64,000 nt of DNA from Manihot esculenta. Taxonomy: Eukaryota > Streptophyta > Magnoliopsida > Malpighiales > Euphorbiaceae. Location: positions 15,266,265 through 15,330,264 of the forward strand of contig NC_035170.2 in assembly GCF_001659605.2 (NCBI RefSeq), given 5' to 3'. The translations under genes were made by a program, and so were the position numbers. Under the pieces are notes generated by a model. That model had not been told where the DNA came from and made no database searches. It was given only the letters and a program-made list of their open reading frames with translations. Of the stretch, positions 45,711 to 58,317 are shown in pieces. Position 1 is the stretch's first letter, and each line of letters opens with the position of its first letter.

Positions 45711-45960
45711 CCTGTTTTCTGAAAAACAGCACATCACATAAACATTAGCATCATATGGTTCATGTGGGCACACATGAACCCTCATCACATACATATCATT
45801 CATATCATAGCATTAATGCACATGTATAAAATCATGGCATTTCACATCATCAAACAAGACAGGACTCCACATCCTATCCTAGTGGACATGATCTTCCTAT
45901 TGTGCTTGACCTTTTATAACATCTATGAGCCCGACACTCTAGGTCCGACCATATGAACCT

Positions 45961-45975
45961 AGGGCTCTGATACTA
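45961..45975 (-). other. primer binding site of the 38370-48246 element
   Basis: The minus strand reads AGTATCAGAGCCCT a few bases after the LTR end CGTTACA, matching the initiator tRNA-Met site TGGTATCAGAGC except that TGG is changed to TAG. Confidence 0.7.
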
Positions 45976-45978
45976 TTC

Positions 45979-48246
45979 TGTAACGACCCGAAAATCGGAC
46001 CGCTACCGGCACTAGGATGCAGATCGGCTTAAGGCTGCCGGGACCCGTAGCAAGCCTGACATGTAACCTGTAAACCTGTTCAATCCCATACATGATCAAC
46101 AATCATACATAAAAATTAAAAACTTTTCTGGCATTCATTCTATCATACACCAAACTCAACCTGTGCATGCACTAAACATAGCCATAATCATAAACTTAAC
46201 CCCTCTGTGGGATCTCATCAATGCCCCAATGGGCGATATACATGTGTTGAGTTGGCTAACATCTATATCATAAAATATCTAAGATCATGTATTCAAAAGG
46301 GATAACAACATCCATAGGGTCAAGCACAACCTCTAATCATCAATATCAATATACATAACATGACTATTCAACTTTACATCATAATACAATTTATCATGTC
46401 CACTTCCTATCTATTACAACACACGACTTTACTCTTCTTGACTTCCCTGTCTAGCCCGTACCTGCAATCCTGGGGGATTAGGGAAAAGGGGTGAGCTACT
46501 AGAGCCCAGTGAGCAGAATAATAGAAAACATTTAAATCTCATGCCATCATGTAATGCAACACATCACAACAAATCACATCTCGGATGGTATTGTCACCAA
46601 TAGTCCTCTACATTCCAAAGTGCCGGGACGTAGAATGGGTACAACCGGTCTTTCTCTTAACATAACATATCATAACATTCCAATGTGCCAGGGACGTAGA
46701 ATGGGTACAACCTGGACTTTCTCTTACATAGTGCCAGGGACGTAGAATGGGTACAACCTGGACTTCCATACCATACCATGCCGTAGCATCATCATATCAT
46801 ATGAGGACTAAAGGGTCATCCAATAACCAATCCACATCAACATCATAAATGCAATGCAACATATTCGTGGATTCTAATGCAAACAACCTATTTCATCACA
46901 TGGCATTCATGATGCATGAACATGCTCAATTGTATAATTCATTTGCTTTAAAAACATAAGGTTTATTCTACTCACCTCTGGCAGAAGCTTTACCGACTTA
47001 GAAGCAGCTGAACTCACTGCTGGGGTCCTCGGTTCCTCGGGTCCGAACCTACACAGGTGGACTCAAATGAGGGACCAAACAACTAGAACATAACTCTAAA
47101 AACATCCCCCTAAAACACCTCAAAACAATCATGCAAAAACATGCAAAGGAAGGCAGAACAGGGCAGGTTCGGCGGCATCTTTGGCGGCCGAAAGTCCCTC
47201 TAGAGCCGAAACCCAGGCAGGTTCGGCGGCACCTTCGGCGGCCGAAAGTCCCAGACAGAGACGAAAGTCTCTTTTCGGGGGCAACTTCGGCAGCCGAAAG
47301 GCCTGCCTCCCCAGCCATGTTCGGCGGCCGAAAGTTCCTTCGGCTGCCGAACCTGGTTTCTGCCAAAGGGCAGAAACTTGGCTCCTTTAAGCACATTTGC
47401 CTCCAAAACTTCCAATCATGCATTTAGCTCAACCAAAACATGCAAATATACATACATTGGCTCCTAGGGGCTTCAAACTAACTTAAACCCCAACTACAAC
47501 ACACAACAACAACACAAATCCAACATACATTGCTCAAAACATAACATTAACTCAAAAACCTAACTATGAGCTAAACATGCATTCTACCCCATAGATCTTG
47601 CATAAAACTTACTTTAAACATGAAATGAGCTTAAGATCAGCTCTTACCTCTTGAAGATCGAGAGAGAGACGTCCTAAACTCGGAGGTAGGAGATTTTTGA
47701 GTTCTTGAACCTCAAAGCTCCAAAACTTGCTTTAAACTCGAAAATCTTCAAAACAAAGCAAAAACTTGTGAAAATCTTGAAAGATTTGAAGGAAAAACTC
47801 AAGGATTGGTGAGGAACGGCAGAGAGCTCACCTTGGCCGACAATGGGGAGAAAAACTCGCCCGTTTTCGGCTAAGGGACCCTTTTATAGTGGCTGGCCAG
47901 GCCACGTTCGGGGGCCGAACGTGCCTCCGCATGCATGCCATGTTCGGCGACCGAACTTGAGGTTCGACGGCCGAACCTGGACTTTCCTCAACCTATGCCT
48001 TCGGGGGTCTAAGGCACACCCGAAATGCCTGCATGTTCGGCGGCCGAACTTGAGGTTCGGCGGCCGAACCTGGGTTTTCCTCCAAGGTTGTTTTTATTCA
48101 AAAACTCATTTCCTCTTTACTTAAAACCATAAAAAACAATTAAATCATTTTATGAAAACATGTTTCTACCCTACTAGAGGCTTCCGACATCCGAGATTCC
48201 ACCGGACGGTAGGAATTCCGATACCGGAGTCTAGCCGGGTATTACA
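45979..48246 (-). repeat. 5' LTR of the 38370-48246 element
   Basis: 2268 bp. On the minus strand it starts TGTAATACCCGG and has a palindrome cluster (48075-47908), the TATA box TATAAAA (47888-47882), a splice-donor-like AG/GTAAGAG near 47648, a second cluster (47357-47165), and acceptor- and donor-like sites near 47055-46975. Confidence 0.93.
47882..47888 (-). promoter_or_regulatory. LTR TATA box
   Basis: TATAAAA on the minus strand within CCACTATAAAAGGG, in the 5' LTR, after the upstream palindrome cluster. Confidence 0.6.
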
Positions 48247-48374
48247 GGGACTAACACCTAGATAGCTTTGTGGCCTTATAGTGGGACTAACACTCGGATT
48301 ATGGCCTGACAGAACCCGCTTTGTGCCCTAATGTGAGATGTCTTGTTATGCGGGACTAACACCCGGATGGCTTG
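48247..48374 (+). repeat. tandem block of GGGACTAACAC units, right part
   Basis: Resumes after the inserted element with GGGACTAACACCTAG and continues through further copies to GGCTTG, where an LTR begins. Confidence 0.75.
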
Positions 48375-48702
48375 TGTAATAACCGGCTAGATTCCGGCAT
48401 CGGAATCCCTACCTTCCGGCAGAATCTCCGTTGGAATCTAAAATTCTGAAGATGCCAGAGTCTTCTAGAGGGGTAAAGTGTGTTTTCTAAAATGTTTTCA
48501 CTTGATTTTATGGTTTTAAATGGAAAAGAAATGAGTTTTGAAAAGAATGGGCCAATGAGGAAGGACCCAGGTTCGGCCGCCGAAAATAGACCTGTTTCGA
48601 GAGTGCTTTAGGCCTCCAAAGGCTTTGGGGGAAGAAACCAGGTTCGGCTGCCGAACCTCAAGTTCGGCCGCCGAACATGGGATAGTTTAGGGGGCACGTT
48701 AC
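48375..48702 (+). mobile_element. start of a plus-strand Tekay-type LTR, interrupted
   Basis: TGTAATAACCGGCTAGATTC matches the start of the sibling LTRs, then GGTAAA, AATGAGTTTTG and the first palindrome cluster (48570-48690) follow in the expected order. It is cut at 48702 by the next insertion; the rest must lie beyond the right edge. The likely start of its target duplication is GCTTG (48370-48374). Confidence 0.8.
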
Positions 48703-49327
48703 TGTAACAGCCCGGAAACCGAACTGCCACCGGCACTAGGATCCAGATCGACGTAAGGTCGCCGGGACCCGTAGTAAGCCTGCTATCCTGTCTGTCTACC
48801 TGTAAAATCCCATACATGATCATACATTTGCTGTAAAAACATAAAACTTTTCTTCATTCCAAGGCTTAACCTGTGCACGCACTCTCTCTGTGCTCTACCA
48901 ATCCCTACTAGAGCTCCTCATGGCTCTAGGCGGATCAATCTCATAATGTTAAGCCTGGTTTTGCTCATAAACATACAACAATAAAGAAGCATACATAAAC
49001 TGATCATGTGACTCCACAAAGGGATTACAAGTCTTATAAATCAAGCACCAGTCTATACACTATACATATACATTATCTCTATACATTTACATGTCCACAC
49101 TAGCTATTACAAAACTCTGTACTCTTCCTGTACCCTGCTGAGTTCTCTCTGACCTCTGAACCTGCACAACTGAAGTTAGGGGAGAGGGATGAGCTACGAT
49201 AGCCCAGTGAGTAGAATAGGCAAATACAGGTGATAAAACATGCTCTCATGGAATGCAACACAGAATCACATCACCTCGGCCGGACGGATCAAAACTCCCT
49301 CTATCTCATCTGGGGTACCTAAGTACC

Positions 49328-49405
49328 ATGTGCCTGGTCCCCGTAGGGCTGTTCCAGGTCTTTCTGTGTGTGCCTGGTCCCCGTAGGGCTGTTCCAGGTC
49401 TTCCT
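49328..49405 (+). repeat. LTR minisatellite, two units
   Basis: GTGCCTGGTCCCCGTAGGGC followed by TGTTCCAGGTCTT occurs twice in tandem; the same pair is in the middle LTR at 56704-56781. Sibling LTR families carry an unrelated-looking unit (GTGCCAGGGGCGTAGAATGG) at the same place. Confidence 0.85.
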
Positions 49406-50586
49406 CTGAGGGCTAATGAATCCTCACGAAGTCCGTGCCGTCTCACATAAGCAATGTACAAGGAGCAGTGCCAAGTACAAGGATAAATGCAATGCATCAT
49501 CTTTGTGTACACTAATGCACTCACCCTATAGCATATTCATGATGCATGAAGCATGATAAAATATTCAGTTCTCATATTAAAACATTAAGTTAAATTCCAC
49601 TCACCTGTAGTTCTCTCTGAACTGACTCTGCAGGTTCTGACTCTGGACTCACTGCTGATGTCCCTGATTCCTCTGGTCCGTACCTACACAGGTGGACTCA
49701 AATGAGGGACTAAACTCACTCAAGAGCATCTCTAAGAAACTCCCCAAAACCCCTCTAAACAATCCTCAAACCATCACATAAAACATGCAAAAGGAAGCTG
49801 GACAGGGCACTTTCGGCGGCAGGTTCGGCGGCCGAAACCCCACTCCAGAGACGAAACTCATGCATGTTCGGCGGCACCTTCGGCGGCCGAAGGTCTCGTC
49901 CAGAGACGAAACTCACACACTTTCGGCGGCCGAACTCCCTCTTTCGGCGGCCGAAAGTCCCTTTCTAAACCGAAAGCCTAGCTTTCGGGGGCAACCTTTG
50001 GCAGCCGAACTGCCTCCACAAAGGGTTCGGCGGCCGAACCTTCCTTCGGCGGCCGAACCTGGTTTTGCCCGAAGGGCAGAACCCTGCTCTGTTTCATGCA
50101 AACTTTGCCCAAAAACCTACAAACATGCATAGCAACTACTCCCAACTAGCATATACACATATATATGCACAAAGGGGTCTAAAACTACCCTAAAACCCCA
50201 AACAAACATAGCACATAACACTTAATCATGCTAGAACACCACAAATCACCAAAAACCTCACCTAAACCTAAACATGCATACTACCCATACAAACTTCATA
50301 AAACCTTTCAAAATCATCAAAGAAGCTCAGGATCTTCACTTACCTCTTAAAAAACTTGAGGATGAAGGATCCTAACGTGGAGATATGAAGAAAAGCTCTT
50401 CCAAAGCTCCAAGCTTCCAAACTTACTTCTTTTGCTCAAAACCTTCATAAATCACCAAAACTCTTAAAACTCTTGAAAGATTTGATGAAAATCATGGAAA
50501 ACATGAAAGTCAACGTAGGAGAGGCTGAAACTCACCTCTGGCTGCAAGTGGAGGAGAAATAACCTCCTTCCACCGACCCTTGGCCC

Positions 50587-50593
50587 TTTTATA
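50587..50593 (-). promoter_or_regulatory. LTR TATA box
   Basis: TATAAAA on the minus strand (CACCTATAAAAGGGCC), between the upstream palindrome cluster and the leader. Confidence 0.6.
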
Positions 50594-50940
50594 GGTGGCT
50601 GGCCAGACCACCTTCGGCAGCCGAACGTGAAGCCGCAACCATGCAATGTTCGGCGGCCGAAAGTGACCTTCGGCGGCCGAACCTTTGCATTTCTCCCTTG
50701 TTGCTTTTCTTTCAAAACTCAAGTCTTTTAACCCTTCAAACCATGAAAACCAGTGAAAATACCTTAAAAACACATATGTATTACCCTTCTCGAGGGTTCC
50801 GACACCCGAGATTCCACCGGACTACAGGAATTTCGATGCCGGACTCGAGCCGGGTATTACATTCTCCCCCCCTTAAGAACATTCGTCCCCGAATGTCCCT
50901 AACACAACATAAACACATAGAAAAGGGAAAACAACTAACT

Positions 50941-53900
50941 TTAAAACAGATACGGGTATTGCTGGAGCATGGACTCCCGAGTCTCCCACGTGCACTCTTC
51001 TAGGTTGTGGTGGTTCCACAAAACTTTCACCATTGGTATCTCCTTGTTTCTCAGCTTTCTGATCTGGGTGTCAAGGATCCGCACTGGCTGCTCTACATAG
51101 GTGAGATCACTTAAGATTTCCACCTCCGGTTCACTAAGAACCTTCTCTGGATCTGACACAAATTTTCTCAACATAGAAACATGGAAGACCGGGTGAATTC
51201 GTTCCATAGAAGCCGGTAAATCTAGTTTATACGATACAGGCCCGATCTTCTGCAAGATCTCAAAGGGACCAATGTACCGTGGGGCCAGTTTACCCTTCTT
51301 TCCAAACCGAACCACTCCCTTCATCGGAGACACCTTAAGCAATACCATATCCCCCTCCTGGAACTCTATCTGCTTCCTACGGATGTCTGCATAACTTTTC
51401 TGTCTGCTTACAGCTGTTCTGATCCGCTCTCTGATGATAGGCACTAACTTGCTGGTTATCTCAACTAACTCTGGTCCTGCAAGAGTTTTCTCTCCTACCT
51501 CTTCCCAGCAAACAGGTGTTCGGCACTTCCTCCCATACAAAGCTTCATAAGGAGCCATCCCTATGCTAGCATGATGGCTGTTATTGTAGGCAAACTCCAC
51601 CAGAGGTAAATGCTGCCTCCAAGAACCGCCAAAGTCTAACACACACATTCTCAGCATATCTTCAATGGTCTGGATGGTCCTCTCTGACTGACCGTCTGTC
51701 TGTGGATGGAAAGCAGTGCTGAAATCCAACCTTGTGCCCATTTCATTTTGCAGACTCCGCCAAAACCTGGAGGTGAACTGAGGTCCTCGATCTGATACTA
51801 TCGACACTGGAACTCCATGCAACCTTACTATCTCGTCTACATACACCTGCGCCAACTTGTCCACAGAGTAGGTACTCCTAACTGGAATGAAGTGAGCAGA
51901 TTTAGTGAGTCTATCCACAATCACCCATATGGAGTCTAGTCTGTTAGACGTCGCCGGTAAGCCCACTACAAAATCCATAGCTATGTTTTCCCATTTCCAT
52001 TCTGGAATCGGCAGTGGGTTAAGCATTCCAGCCGGCTTCTGGTTCTCTAGCTTCACCCTTTGACATGTCTCGCAGGCTGACACGAACTGTGCCACTTCTC
52101 TCTTCATTGCTGGCCACCAATACACCCTTCTCAGATCTTGATACATCTTGGTGGCTCCCGGGTGAATACTATACCGCGCATTATGAGCTTCCCTCATAAT
52201 GTCTGCCTTCAAACTGCTATCATCTGGTACACATAACCTCTTACCGTGCCGAAGAATCCCCTCACTATCAAATCTGAACTCTGCACTGTTGCCCGACTGA
52301 ACAGTTCTGGCAATCCTCACTAACTCGGGATCTTCGTGCTGTTTCAGAGCCACTTGCTCTAGAAACACTGGTGTCACTTTCATCTGTGCGAACAAAACAC
52401 CGGTACCAGATAACTGCAACTGTAACCCGTCTTCCACGAGCTTATAGAAATCCTTCACCACCGGTCTTCTCTCTACTGCAATGTGGGATAAACTGCCAAG
52501 TGACTTTCGGCTTAAGGCATCAGCTACAACATTCGCCTTGCCTGGATGATACTGGATCTTGCAATCATAATCACTGAGCAATTCTACCCACCGTCTCTGC
52601 CTGTGCTGCAGGCTCTTATGATCCGTATAGATCTCACATTTTACCCCATAGAGGTAATGCCTCCACATCTTAAGTGCAAAGATAACAGCTGCCATTTCAA
52701 GATCGTGTGTCGGGTAATTCAGCTCGTGCTTCTTCAGCTGTCTAGAAGCATAAGCTATCACTCTATCATTCTGCATCAACACACAACCTAATCCCACTCG
52801 GGATGCATCACAGAACACTGTGAAATCTTTATCACTAATCGGCAGAGCTAACACCGGTGCTGAAGTTAATCGTCTCTTCAACTCTTCAAAACTTTCTTCA
52901 CATTCCTCTGACCACACAAACTTCTGATTCTTTCTAGTCAGTCTGGTCATAGGAGCAGCTATCTTCGAGAAGTCCTGAACAAACCTCCGATAGTAGCCTG
53001 CCAAACCCAGAAAACTCTTGATCTCGGTCACCGTAGTGGGTGTAGGCCAGTTGGCTACTGCCTCTACCTTTTTGGGATCTACTGATATACCGTCCTCTGA
53101 TACAACATGTCCCAAAAAGGAAATGCTCCTTAGCCAGAACTCGCACTTGGAGAACTTAGCATACAAGCCATGCTCTCTCAAGGTTTGCAGCACTATCCGA
53201 AGATGCTGGGCATGGTCCTCTGCATTCTTGGAGTACACCAAGATATCATCAATAAAGACGATCACAAAACGATCCAAGTACTCCCTGAAAACCCTGTTCA
53301 TGAGATCCATGAATGCTGCAGGGGCGTTAGTCAACCCGAACGGCATCACAAGGAACTCATAATGCCCATATCTGGTTCTGAAAGCAGTCTTGGACACATC
53401 TCCTTCCCTGATCTTCAACTGGTGGTATCCGGATCTCAGATCTATTTTAGAAAAACAACCTGCTCCTGCCAGCTGGTCGAATAGATCATCGATCCTGGGT
53501 AAAGGATACTTGTTTTTGATCGTGACTTTGTTCAACTGTCTGTAGTCGACACAAAGTCTAAGAGGTCCATCCTTCTTTCTGACAAATAATACTGGAGCAC
53601 CCCAGGGTGAGGTACTCGGGCGGATGAAACCCTTAGCTACCAAATCCTGTAACTGCTCTTTCAACTCTCGCAACTCTGCTGGTGCCATCCTATAGGGAGG
53701 AATAGAGATCGGTCTAGCATTGGGCATCAACTCAATCTCGAACTCTATTTCCCTATCTGGTGGTAGTCCTGGAAGCTCTTCAGGAAACAAATCTAGGAAG
53801 TCTCTAACAACTGGTACTGAGGATGGTTCCCTAACCTGACTGTCTAGCTCTCTCACATAAGCTAGGAACCCCTGACACCCCTTCCTTAACATTCTACGAG

Positions 53901-55860
53901 CCTGGAGGGCTGATATCAAACCCCTAGGTGTCCCTCTCCTGTCTCCTCTGAAGACACACTCTGACCCATCCTGGTCTCTGACACTGACTACCTTGTCTCT
54001 ACAGTTCAGGGTAGCATCATACGTAGATAACCAATCCATCCCTAGAATGACATCAAAATCTGTCAACTCTAGAACCACCAGGTCAGCTGGAAGGTATCTA
54101 CTCTCTATGCACACTGGACTGAACCGACAGACTGACTCTGCCAAAGATGGATCACATTTGGGTCCACTGACCCATAGAGGACACTCTAACTCAGACACCA
54201 TCAGACCCAACCTCTCTGCAGCTCTAGAAGAAATGAAAGAGTGAGAAGCACCGGGGTCCATTAAAGCATACACCTCTGAACACCCAATGATGAGATTACC
54301 TGACACCACCGTGTTCGACGTGTCTGCCTCCTGCTGAGTCAGGGTGAAAATCCGTGCTGGGGCTGACGGACCTGCACCTCGGGAACCCATCCCTGATGAA
54401 GAGGCTACCCCTCTTCCTCTTCCTCTGCCACTGCTTGGTGGTACGGCTGAAGCTACGGGCTGAACTACACTGCCCGTACTCATCTGCTGGGATGGTGCAA
54501 CCAAAGTCGCCTGAGGACATTCCCGTGCATAATGTCCCTCCTGCCCACATCTATAGCAGGCTGTGGATCCCAACTGACAAGCTCCTCTATGCTGTTTGCC
54601 ACACCTCTTGCACACTGGAAAATCTGCGCCAGAACTGGAGCCACTACTCATTCCCAGACCCGACTTAAGCCTATTCCAGAACTTGCCTCTCTTTCCTCTG
54701 AATTTCTCCCATCTCTTCTTACTTGCACTTACTGTACTCTGTGAGGAGGAACCTGGTTTAACACCAGAAGACTGTGCCTTGACTACACCTTGACTTATGG
54801 CACTGGCCTCCATCTTTCTAGCAGCATCCACAATAGAGTGGAAACTTTCCTTCTCCGCATGAAGAATCAAAGAGAAATACCTGGGATGAAGCCTTGTGGC
54901 ATATCTCTTTGCCTTCTTCTGATCTGTATCATATGCTTGACCGACATATGGCAACAATTCCAGGAACTTATCTGTATACTCATCAACGCTCATCTCCTCC
55001 GTCTGTCGCAACTGCTCAAACTCCACAACCTTTAGTTCCCTGGAACTGTCAGGAAAAGCCCATCCAGCAAATTCGTTGGCGAACTCTTCCCATGTCATAC
55101 TCTCAAGTCTCGGGTCCACATAATTCTTGAACCATTCTCTAGCTTTCTTACACTTTAACGTGAACCCTGCCATCTCAATGGCTCTACCATCATCTGCTCC
55201 CAACTCACTTGTTATCATTCTGACTGCACTGAGATACTCAAAGGGATCATCTCCTGTATTGAATTTCGGAGCATCCAACTTTAAGTACTCGGTCATCTTC
55301 ACCTTACTTCCCCCTGAAGAACTGGGTTGCTGTGCTTCCACAACAGGGGCTACTGGTTCAGGAGGTGGTGGTGGAGGAACTGGTTCCCTCACTTCAGGTT
55401 GTACTGGACTTGAATGAACAGGTGGGGGTGGATACATGTGATATGGTGGATAAAAAGAAGGATAGGGCATATATGGCATGTAGGGTGGATATGGGGCAAA
55501 ACTGGAGTAATCCGACATGCCTCCCATCGGATACTCTGGGCCCTGTGGAAAGGGTGAATAGCCAAACCCCGAGGCCTGCACGCCTCCCTGGGACTCCCCC
55601 ATACCTTCTTCTGACCTTCTTACACCCATGCTTGCATCTCTACTCTGATCCTCTTCCCTCACACCTCTTTCTTCTACTGACCTTCCCCCTCTGCTTACTC
55701 CTCTCCTGCTCTCGTCAGAAGACCTTCTAGGGTCTCGTGACGTTCCTTCCCTGCTTGACCTGTACGATCTTGCCCTTGGCAAGGCAGGTGGACGAGCAGC
55801 TGTACCCTCACTTACGGGTGGGACTCCAGTCAATCTCGCGGATCGACGAGTTCCTCGCAT
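50941..55860 (-). CDS. gag-pol polyprotein, copy 1, with 9-residue RNase H deletion
   Basis: Open from [10 protein letters not shown] (ATG at 55860; the frame extends a few codons further up, but this Met matches the sibling elements) for 1639 residues. Layout: Arg/Ser then Pro/Tyr-rich gag start, gag core (about 195-310), zinc knuckles [12 protein letters not shown] and [14 protein letters not shown] (417-448), protease DPGAS (about 535), RT (about 730-905, FIDD near 870), RNase H (CDASRVG near 1018; TDHKSL near 1080), integrase (zinc site, then D-D-E as [25 protein letters not shown]), a GPF-type segment ([10 protein letters not shown]) and a chromodomain ending [14 protein letters not shown]. 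After TDHKSLQH, nine residues present in copy 2 are missing (27 nt near 52602), so RNase H is probably impaired although the frame is open. Confidence 0.93.
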   Translation of the reverse strand: MRGTRRSARLTGVPPVSEGTAARPPALPRARSYRSSREGTSRDPRRSSDESRRGVSRGGRSVEERGVREEDQSRDASMGVRRSEEGMGESQGGVQASGFGYSPFPQGPEYPMGGMSDYSSFAPYPPYMPYMPYPSFYPPYHMYPPPPVHSSPVQPEVREPVPPPPPPEPVAPVVEAQQPSSSGGSKVKMTEYLKLDAPKFNTGDDPFEYLSAVRMITSELGADDGRAIEMAGFTLKCKKAREWFKNYVDPRLESMTWEEFANEFAGWAFPDSSRELKVVEFEQLRQTEEMSVDEYTDKFLELLPYVGQAYDTDQKKAKRYATRLHPRYFSLILHAEKESFHSIVDAARKMEASAISQGVVKAQSSGVKPGSSSQSTVSASKKRWEKFRGKRGKFWNRLKSGLGMSSGSSSGADFPVCKRCGKQHRGACQLGSTACYRCGQEGHYARECPQATLVAPSQQMSTGSVVQPVASAVPPSSGRGRGRGVASSSGMGSRGAGPSAPARIFTLTQQEADTSNTVVSGNLIIGCSEVYALMDPGASHSFISSRAAERLGLMVSELECPLWVSGPKCDPSLAESVCRFSPVCIESRYLPADLVVLELTDFDVILGMDWLSTYDATLNCRDKVVSVRDQDGSECVFRGDRRGTPRGLISALQARRMLRKGCQGFLAYVRELDSQVREPSSVPVVRDFLDLFPEELPGLPPDREIEFEIELMPNARPISIPPYRMAPAELRELKEQLQDLVAKGFIRPSTSPWGAPVLFVRKKDGPLRLCVDYRQLNKVTIKNKYPLPRIDDLFDQLAGAGCFSKIDLRSGYHQLKIREGDVSKTAFRTRYGHYEFLVMPFGLTNAPAAFMDLMNRVFREYLDRFVIVFIDDILVYSKNAEDHAQHLRIVLQTLREHGLYAKFSKCEFWLRSISFLGHVVSEDGISVDPKKVEAVANWPTPTTVTEIKSFLGLAGYYRRFVQDFSKIAAPMTRLTRKNQKFVWSEECEESFEELKRRLTSAPVLALPISDKDFTVFCDASRVGLGCVLMQNDRVIAYASRQLKKHELNYPTHDLEMAAVIFALKMWRHYLYGVKCEIYTDHKSLQHRQRRWVELLSDYDCKIQYHPGKANVVADALSRKSLGSLSHIAVERRPVVKDFYKLVEDGLQLQLSGTGVLFAQMKVTPVFLEQVALKQHEDPELVRIARTVQSGNSAEFRFDSEGILRHGKRLCVPDDSSLKADIMREAHNARYSIHPGATKMYQDLRRVYWWPAMKREVAQFVSACETCQRVKLENQKPAGMLNPLPIPEWKWENIAMDFVVGLPATSNRLDSIWVIVDRLTKSAHFIPVRSTYSVDKLAQVYVDEIVRLHGVPVSIVSDRGPQFTSRFWRSLQNEMGTRLDFSTAFHPQTDGQSERTIQTIEDMLRMCVLDFGGSWRQHLPLVEFAYNNSHHASIGMAPYEALYGRKCRTPVCWEEVGEKTLAGPELVEITSKLVPIIRERIRTAVSRQKSYADIRRKQIEFQEGDMVLLKVSPMKGVVRFGKKGKLAPRYIGPFEILQKIGPVSYKLDLPASMERIHPVFHVSMLRKFVSDPEKVLSEPEVEILSDLTYVEQPVRILDTQIRKLRNKEIPMVKVLWNHHNLEECTWETRESMLQQYPYLF

Positions 55861-56060
55861 CTTCACTCTCTGAGAAACAACAAACACATAAACATAAGCA
55901 ACACATCAAAAAATGCACATGCATAACTCATGGCATTGCACATCAGCATATAGACAGGACTGACATCCTATCCTAGTGGACATGTTTTCCTATGGTGCTT
56001 GACCTGCTAAACCTCTCTATGAGCCCAACTCTCTCTCTATAGGTCCGACCATGTGAACCT

Positions 56061-56075
56061 AGGGCTCTGATACCA
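56061..56075 (-). other. primer binding site, copy 1
   Basis: The minus strand reads TGGTATCAGAGCCCT three bases after the end of the middle LTR, a perfect initiator tRNA-Met site. Confidence 0.85.
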
Positions 56076-56078
56076 ATC

Positions 56079-58238
56079 TGTAACAGCCCGAAAACCGAAC
56101 TGCCACCGGCACTAGGATCCAGATCGACTTAAGGTCGCCGGGACCCGTAGTAAGCCTGCTATCCTGTCTGTCTACCTGTAAAATCCCATACATGATCATA
56201 CATTTGCTGTAAAAACATAAAACTTTTCTTCATTCCAAGGCTTAACCTGTGCATGCACTCTCTCTGTGCTCTACCAATCCCTACTAGAGCTCCTCATGGC
56301 TCTAGGCGGATCAATCTCATAATGTTAAGCCTGGTTTTGCTCATAAACATACAACAATAAAGAAGCATACATAAACTGATCATGTGACTCCACAAAGGGA
56401 TTACAAGTCTTATAAATCAAGCACCATTCTATACACTATACATATACATTATCTCTATACATTTACATGTCCACACTAGCTATTACAAAACTCTGTACTC
56501 TTCCTGTACCCTGCTGAGTTCTCTCTGACCTCTGAACCTGCACAACTGAAGTTAGGGGAGAGGGATGAGCTACGATAGCCCAGTGAGTAGAATAGGCAAA
56601 TACAGGTGATAAAACATGCTCTCATGGAATGCAACACATAATCACATAACCTCGGCCGGACGGATCAAAACTCCCTCTATCTCATCTGGGGTACCTAAGT
56701 ACCATGTGCCTGGTCCCCGTAGGGCTGTTCCAGGTCTTTCTGTGTGTGCCTGGTCCCCGTAGGGCTGTTCCAGGTCTTCCTCTGAGGGCTAATGAATCCT
56801 CACGAAGTCCGTGCCGTCTCACATAAGCAATGTACAAGGAGCAGTGCCAAGTACAAGGATAAATGCAATGCATCATCTTTGTGTACACTAATGCACTCAC
56901 CCTATAGCATATTCATGATGCATGAAGCATGATAAAATATTCAGTTCTCATATTAAAACATTAAGTTAAATTCCACTCACCTGTAGTTCTCTCTGAACTG
57001 ACTCTGCAGGTTCTGACTCTGGACTCACTGCTGATGTCCCTGATTCCTCTGGTCCGTACCTACACAGGTGGACTCAAATGAGGGACTAAACTCACTCAAG
57101 AGCATCTCTAAGAAACTCCCCAAAACCCCTCTAAACAATCCTCAAACCATCACATAAAACATGCAAAAGACAGCTGGACAGGGCACTTTCGGCGGCAGGT
57201 TCGGCGGCCGAAACCCCACTCCAGAGACGAAACTCATGCATGTTCGGCGGCACCTTCGGCGGCCGAAGGTCTCGTCCAGAGACGAAACTCACACACTTTC
57301 GGCGGCCGAACTCCCTCTTTCGGCGGCCGAAAGTCCCTTTCTAAACCGAAAGCCTAGCTTTCGGGGGCAACCTTTGGCAGCCGAACTGCCTCCACAAAGG
57401 GTTCGGCGGCCGAACCTTCCTTCGGCGGCCGAACCTGGTTTTGCCCGAAGGGCAGAACCCTGCTCTGTTTCATGCAAACTTTGCCCAAAAAATCTACCAA
57501 CATGCATATCAACTACTCCCAACTAGCATATACACATATATATGCACAAAGGGGTCTAAAACTATCCTAAAACCCCAAACAAACATAACACACAACACTC
57601 AATCATGCTGGAACACCACAAATCACCAAAAACCTCACCTAAACCTAAACATGCATACTACCCATACAAACTTCATAAAACCTTTCAAAATCATCAAAGA
57701 AGCTCAGGATCTTCACTTACCTCTTAAAAAACTTGAGGATGAAGGATCCCAACGTGGAGATATGAAGAAAAGCTCTTCCAAAGCTCCAAGCTTCCAAACT
57801 TACTTCTTTTGCTCAAAACCTTCATAAATCACCAAAACTCTTAAAACTCTTGAAAGATTTGATGAAAATCATGGAAAACATGAAAGTCAACGTAGGAGAG
57901 GCTGAAACTCACCTCTGGCTGCAAGTGGAGGAGAAATAACCTCCTTCCACCGACCCTTGGCCCTTTTATAGGTGGCTGGCCAGACCACCTTCGGCAGCCG
58001 AACGTGAAGCCGCAACCATGCAATGTTCGGCGGCCGAAAGTGCCCTTCGGCGGCCGAACCTTTGCATTTCTCCCTTGTTGCTTTTCTTTCAAAACTCAAG
58101 TCTTTTAACCCTTCAAACCATGAAAACCAGTGAAAATACCTTAAAAAAACATATGTATTACCCTTCTCGAGGGTTCCGACACCCGAGATTCCACCGGACT
58201 ATAGGAATTCCGATGCCGGACTCGAGCCGGGTATTACA
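56079..58238 (-). repeat. middle LTR shared by the tandem pair
   Basis: 2160 bp; serves as 5' LTR of copy 1 and 3' LTR of copy 2. Same layout as the left LTR (palindrome clusters 57185-57436 and 57988-58063, TATA box 57964-57970). It differs from the left and right LTRs at the same sites in their shared first part. Confidence 0.93.
57964..57970 (-). promoter_or_regulatory. LTR TATA box
   Basis: TATAAAA on the minus strand in the middle LTR; it would drive copy 1. Confidence 0.6.
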
Positions 58239-58270
58239 TTCTCCCCCCCTTAAGAACATTCGTCCCCGAA
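58239..58270 (-). promoter_or_regulatory. polypurine tract of copy 2
   Basis: On the minus strand AAGGGGGGGAGAA abuts the start of the middle LTR (TGTAATACCC). Copy 1 has the same tract at 50862-50875. Confidence 0.8.
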
Positions 58271-58317
58271 TGTCCCTAACACAACAGAAACACATAGAAA
58301 AGGGAAAACAACTAACC

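Larger units (their letters stand above)
38370..48246 (-). mobile_element. complete Tekay-type chromovirus (Ty3/gypsy), full-length but mutated
   Basis: 9877 bp with LTRs 38370-40627 and 45979-48246 and target duplication GGGAC (38365-38369, 48247-48251). Order on the minus strand: 5' LTR (right), primer site, gag-pol, polypurine tract, 3' LTR (left). The terminal chromodomain and domain order place it in the Tekay/Del group of chromoviruses. LTRs differ at only a couple of dozen sites, so it is recent. Four in-frame stops kill its polyprotein. It interrupts a tandem-repeat block. Confidence 0.93.
48703..50861 (-). repeat. left LTR of the tandem pair
   Basis: 2159 bp, TGTAACAGCCCGG...GGTATTACA on the plus strand. 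Palindrome clusters at 49808-50075 and 50610-50685, TATA box at 50587-50593, donor-like AG/GTAAGTG at 50344/50343, and a 39-bp duplicated TGTGCCTGGTCCCCGTAGGG unit at about 49328-49405. Confidence 0.93.

Noticed and set aside
49808..50075. Regularly repeated short palindromes resembling a CRISPR array
   Set aside because: Unit spacing is irregular, spacers are not unique between copies, the clusters lie in retrotransposon LTRs, and the genome is a plant's.
52371..55976. Numerous plus-strand frames (up to 132 residues) opposite gag-pol of the tandem copies
   Set aside because: Shadows of the minus-strand polyprotein; they recur at the same offsets at 59.7-63.1 kb because the two copies are nearly identical.
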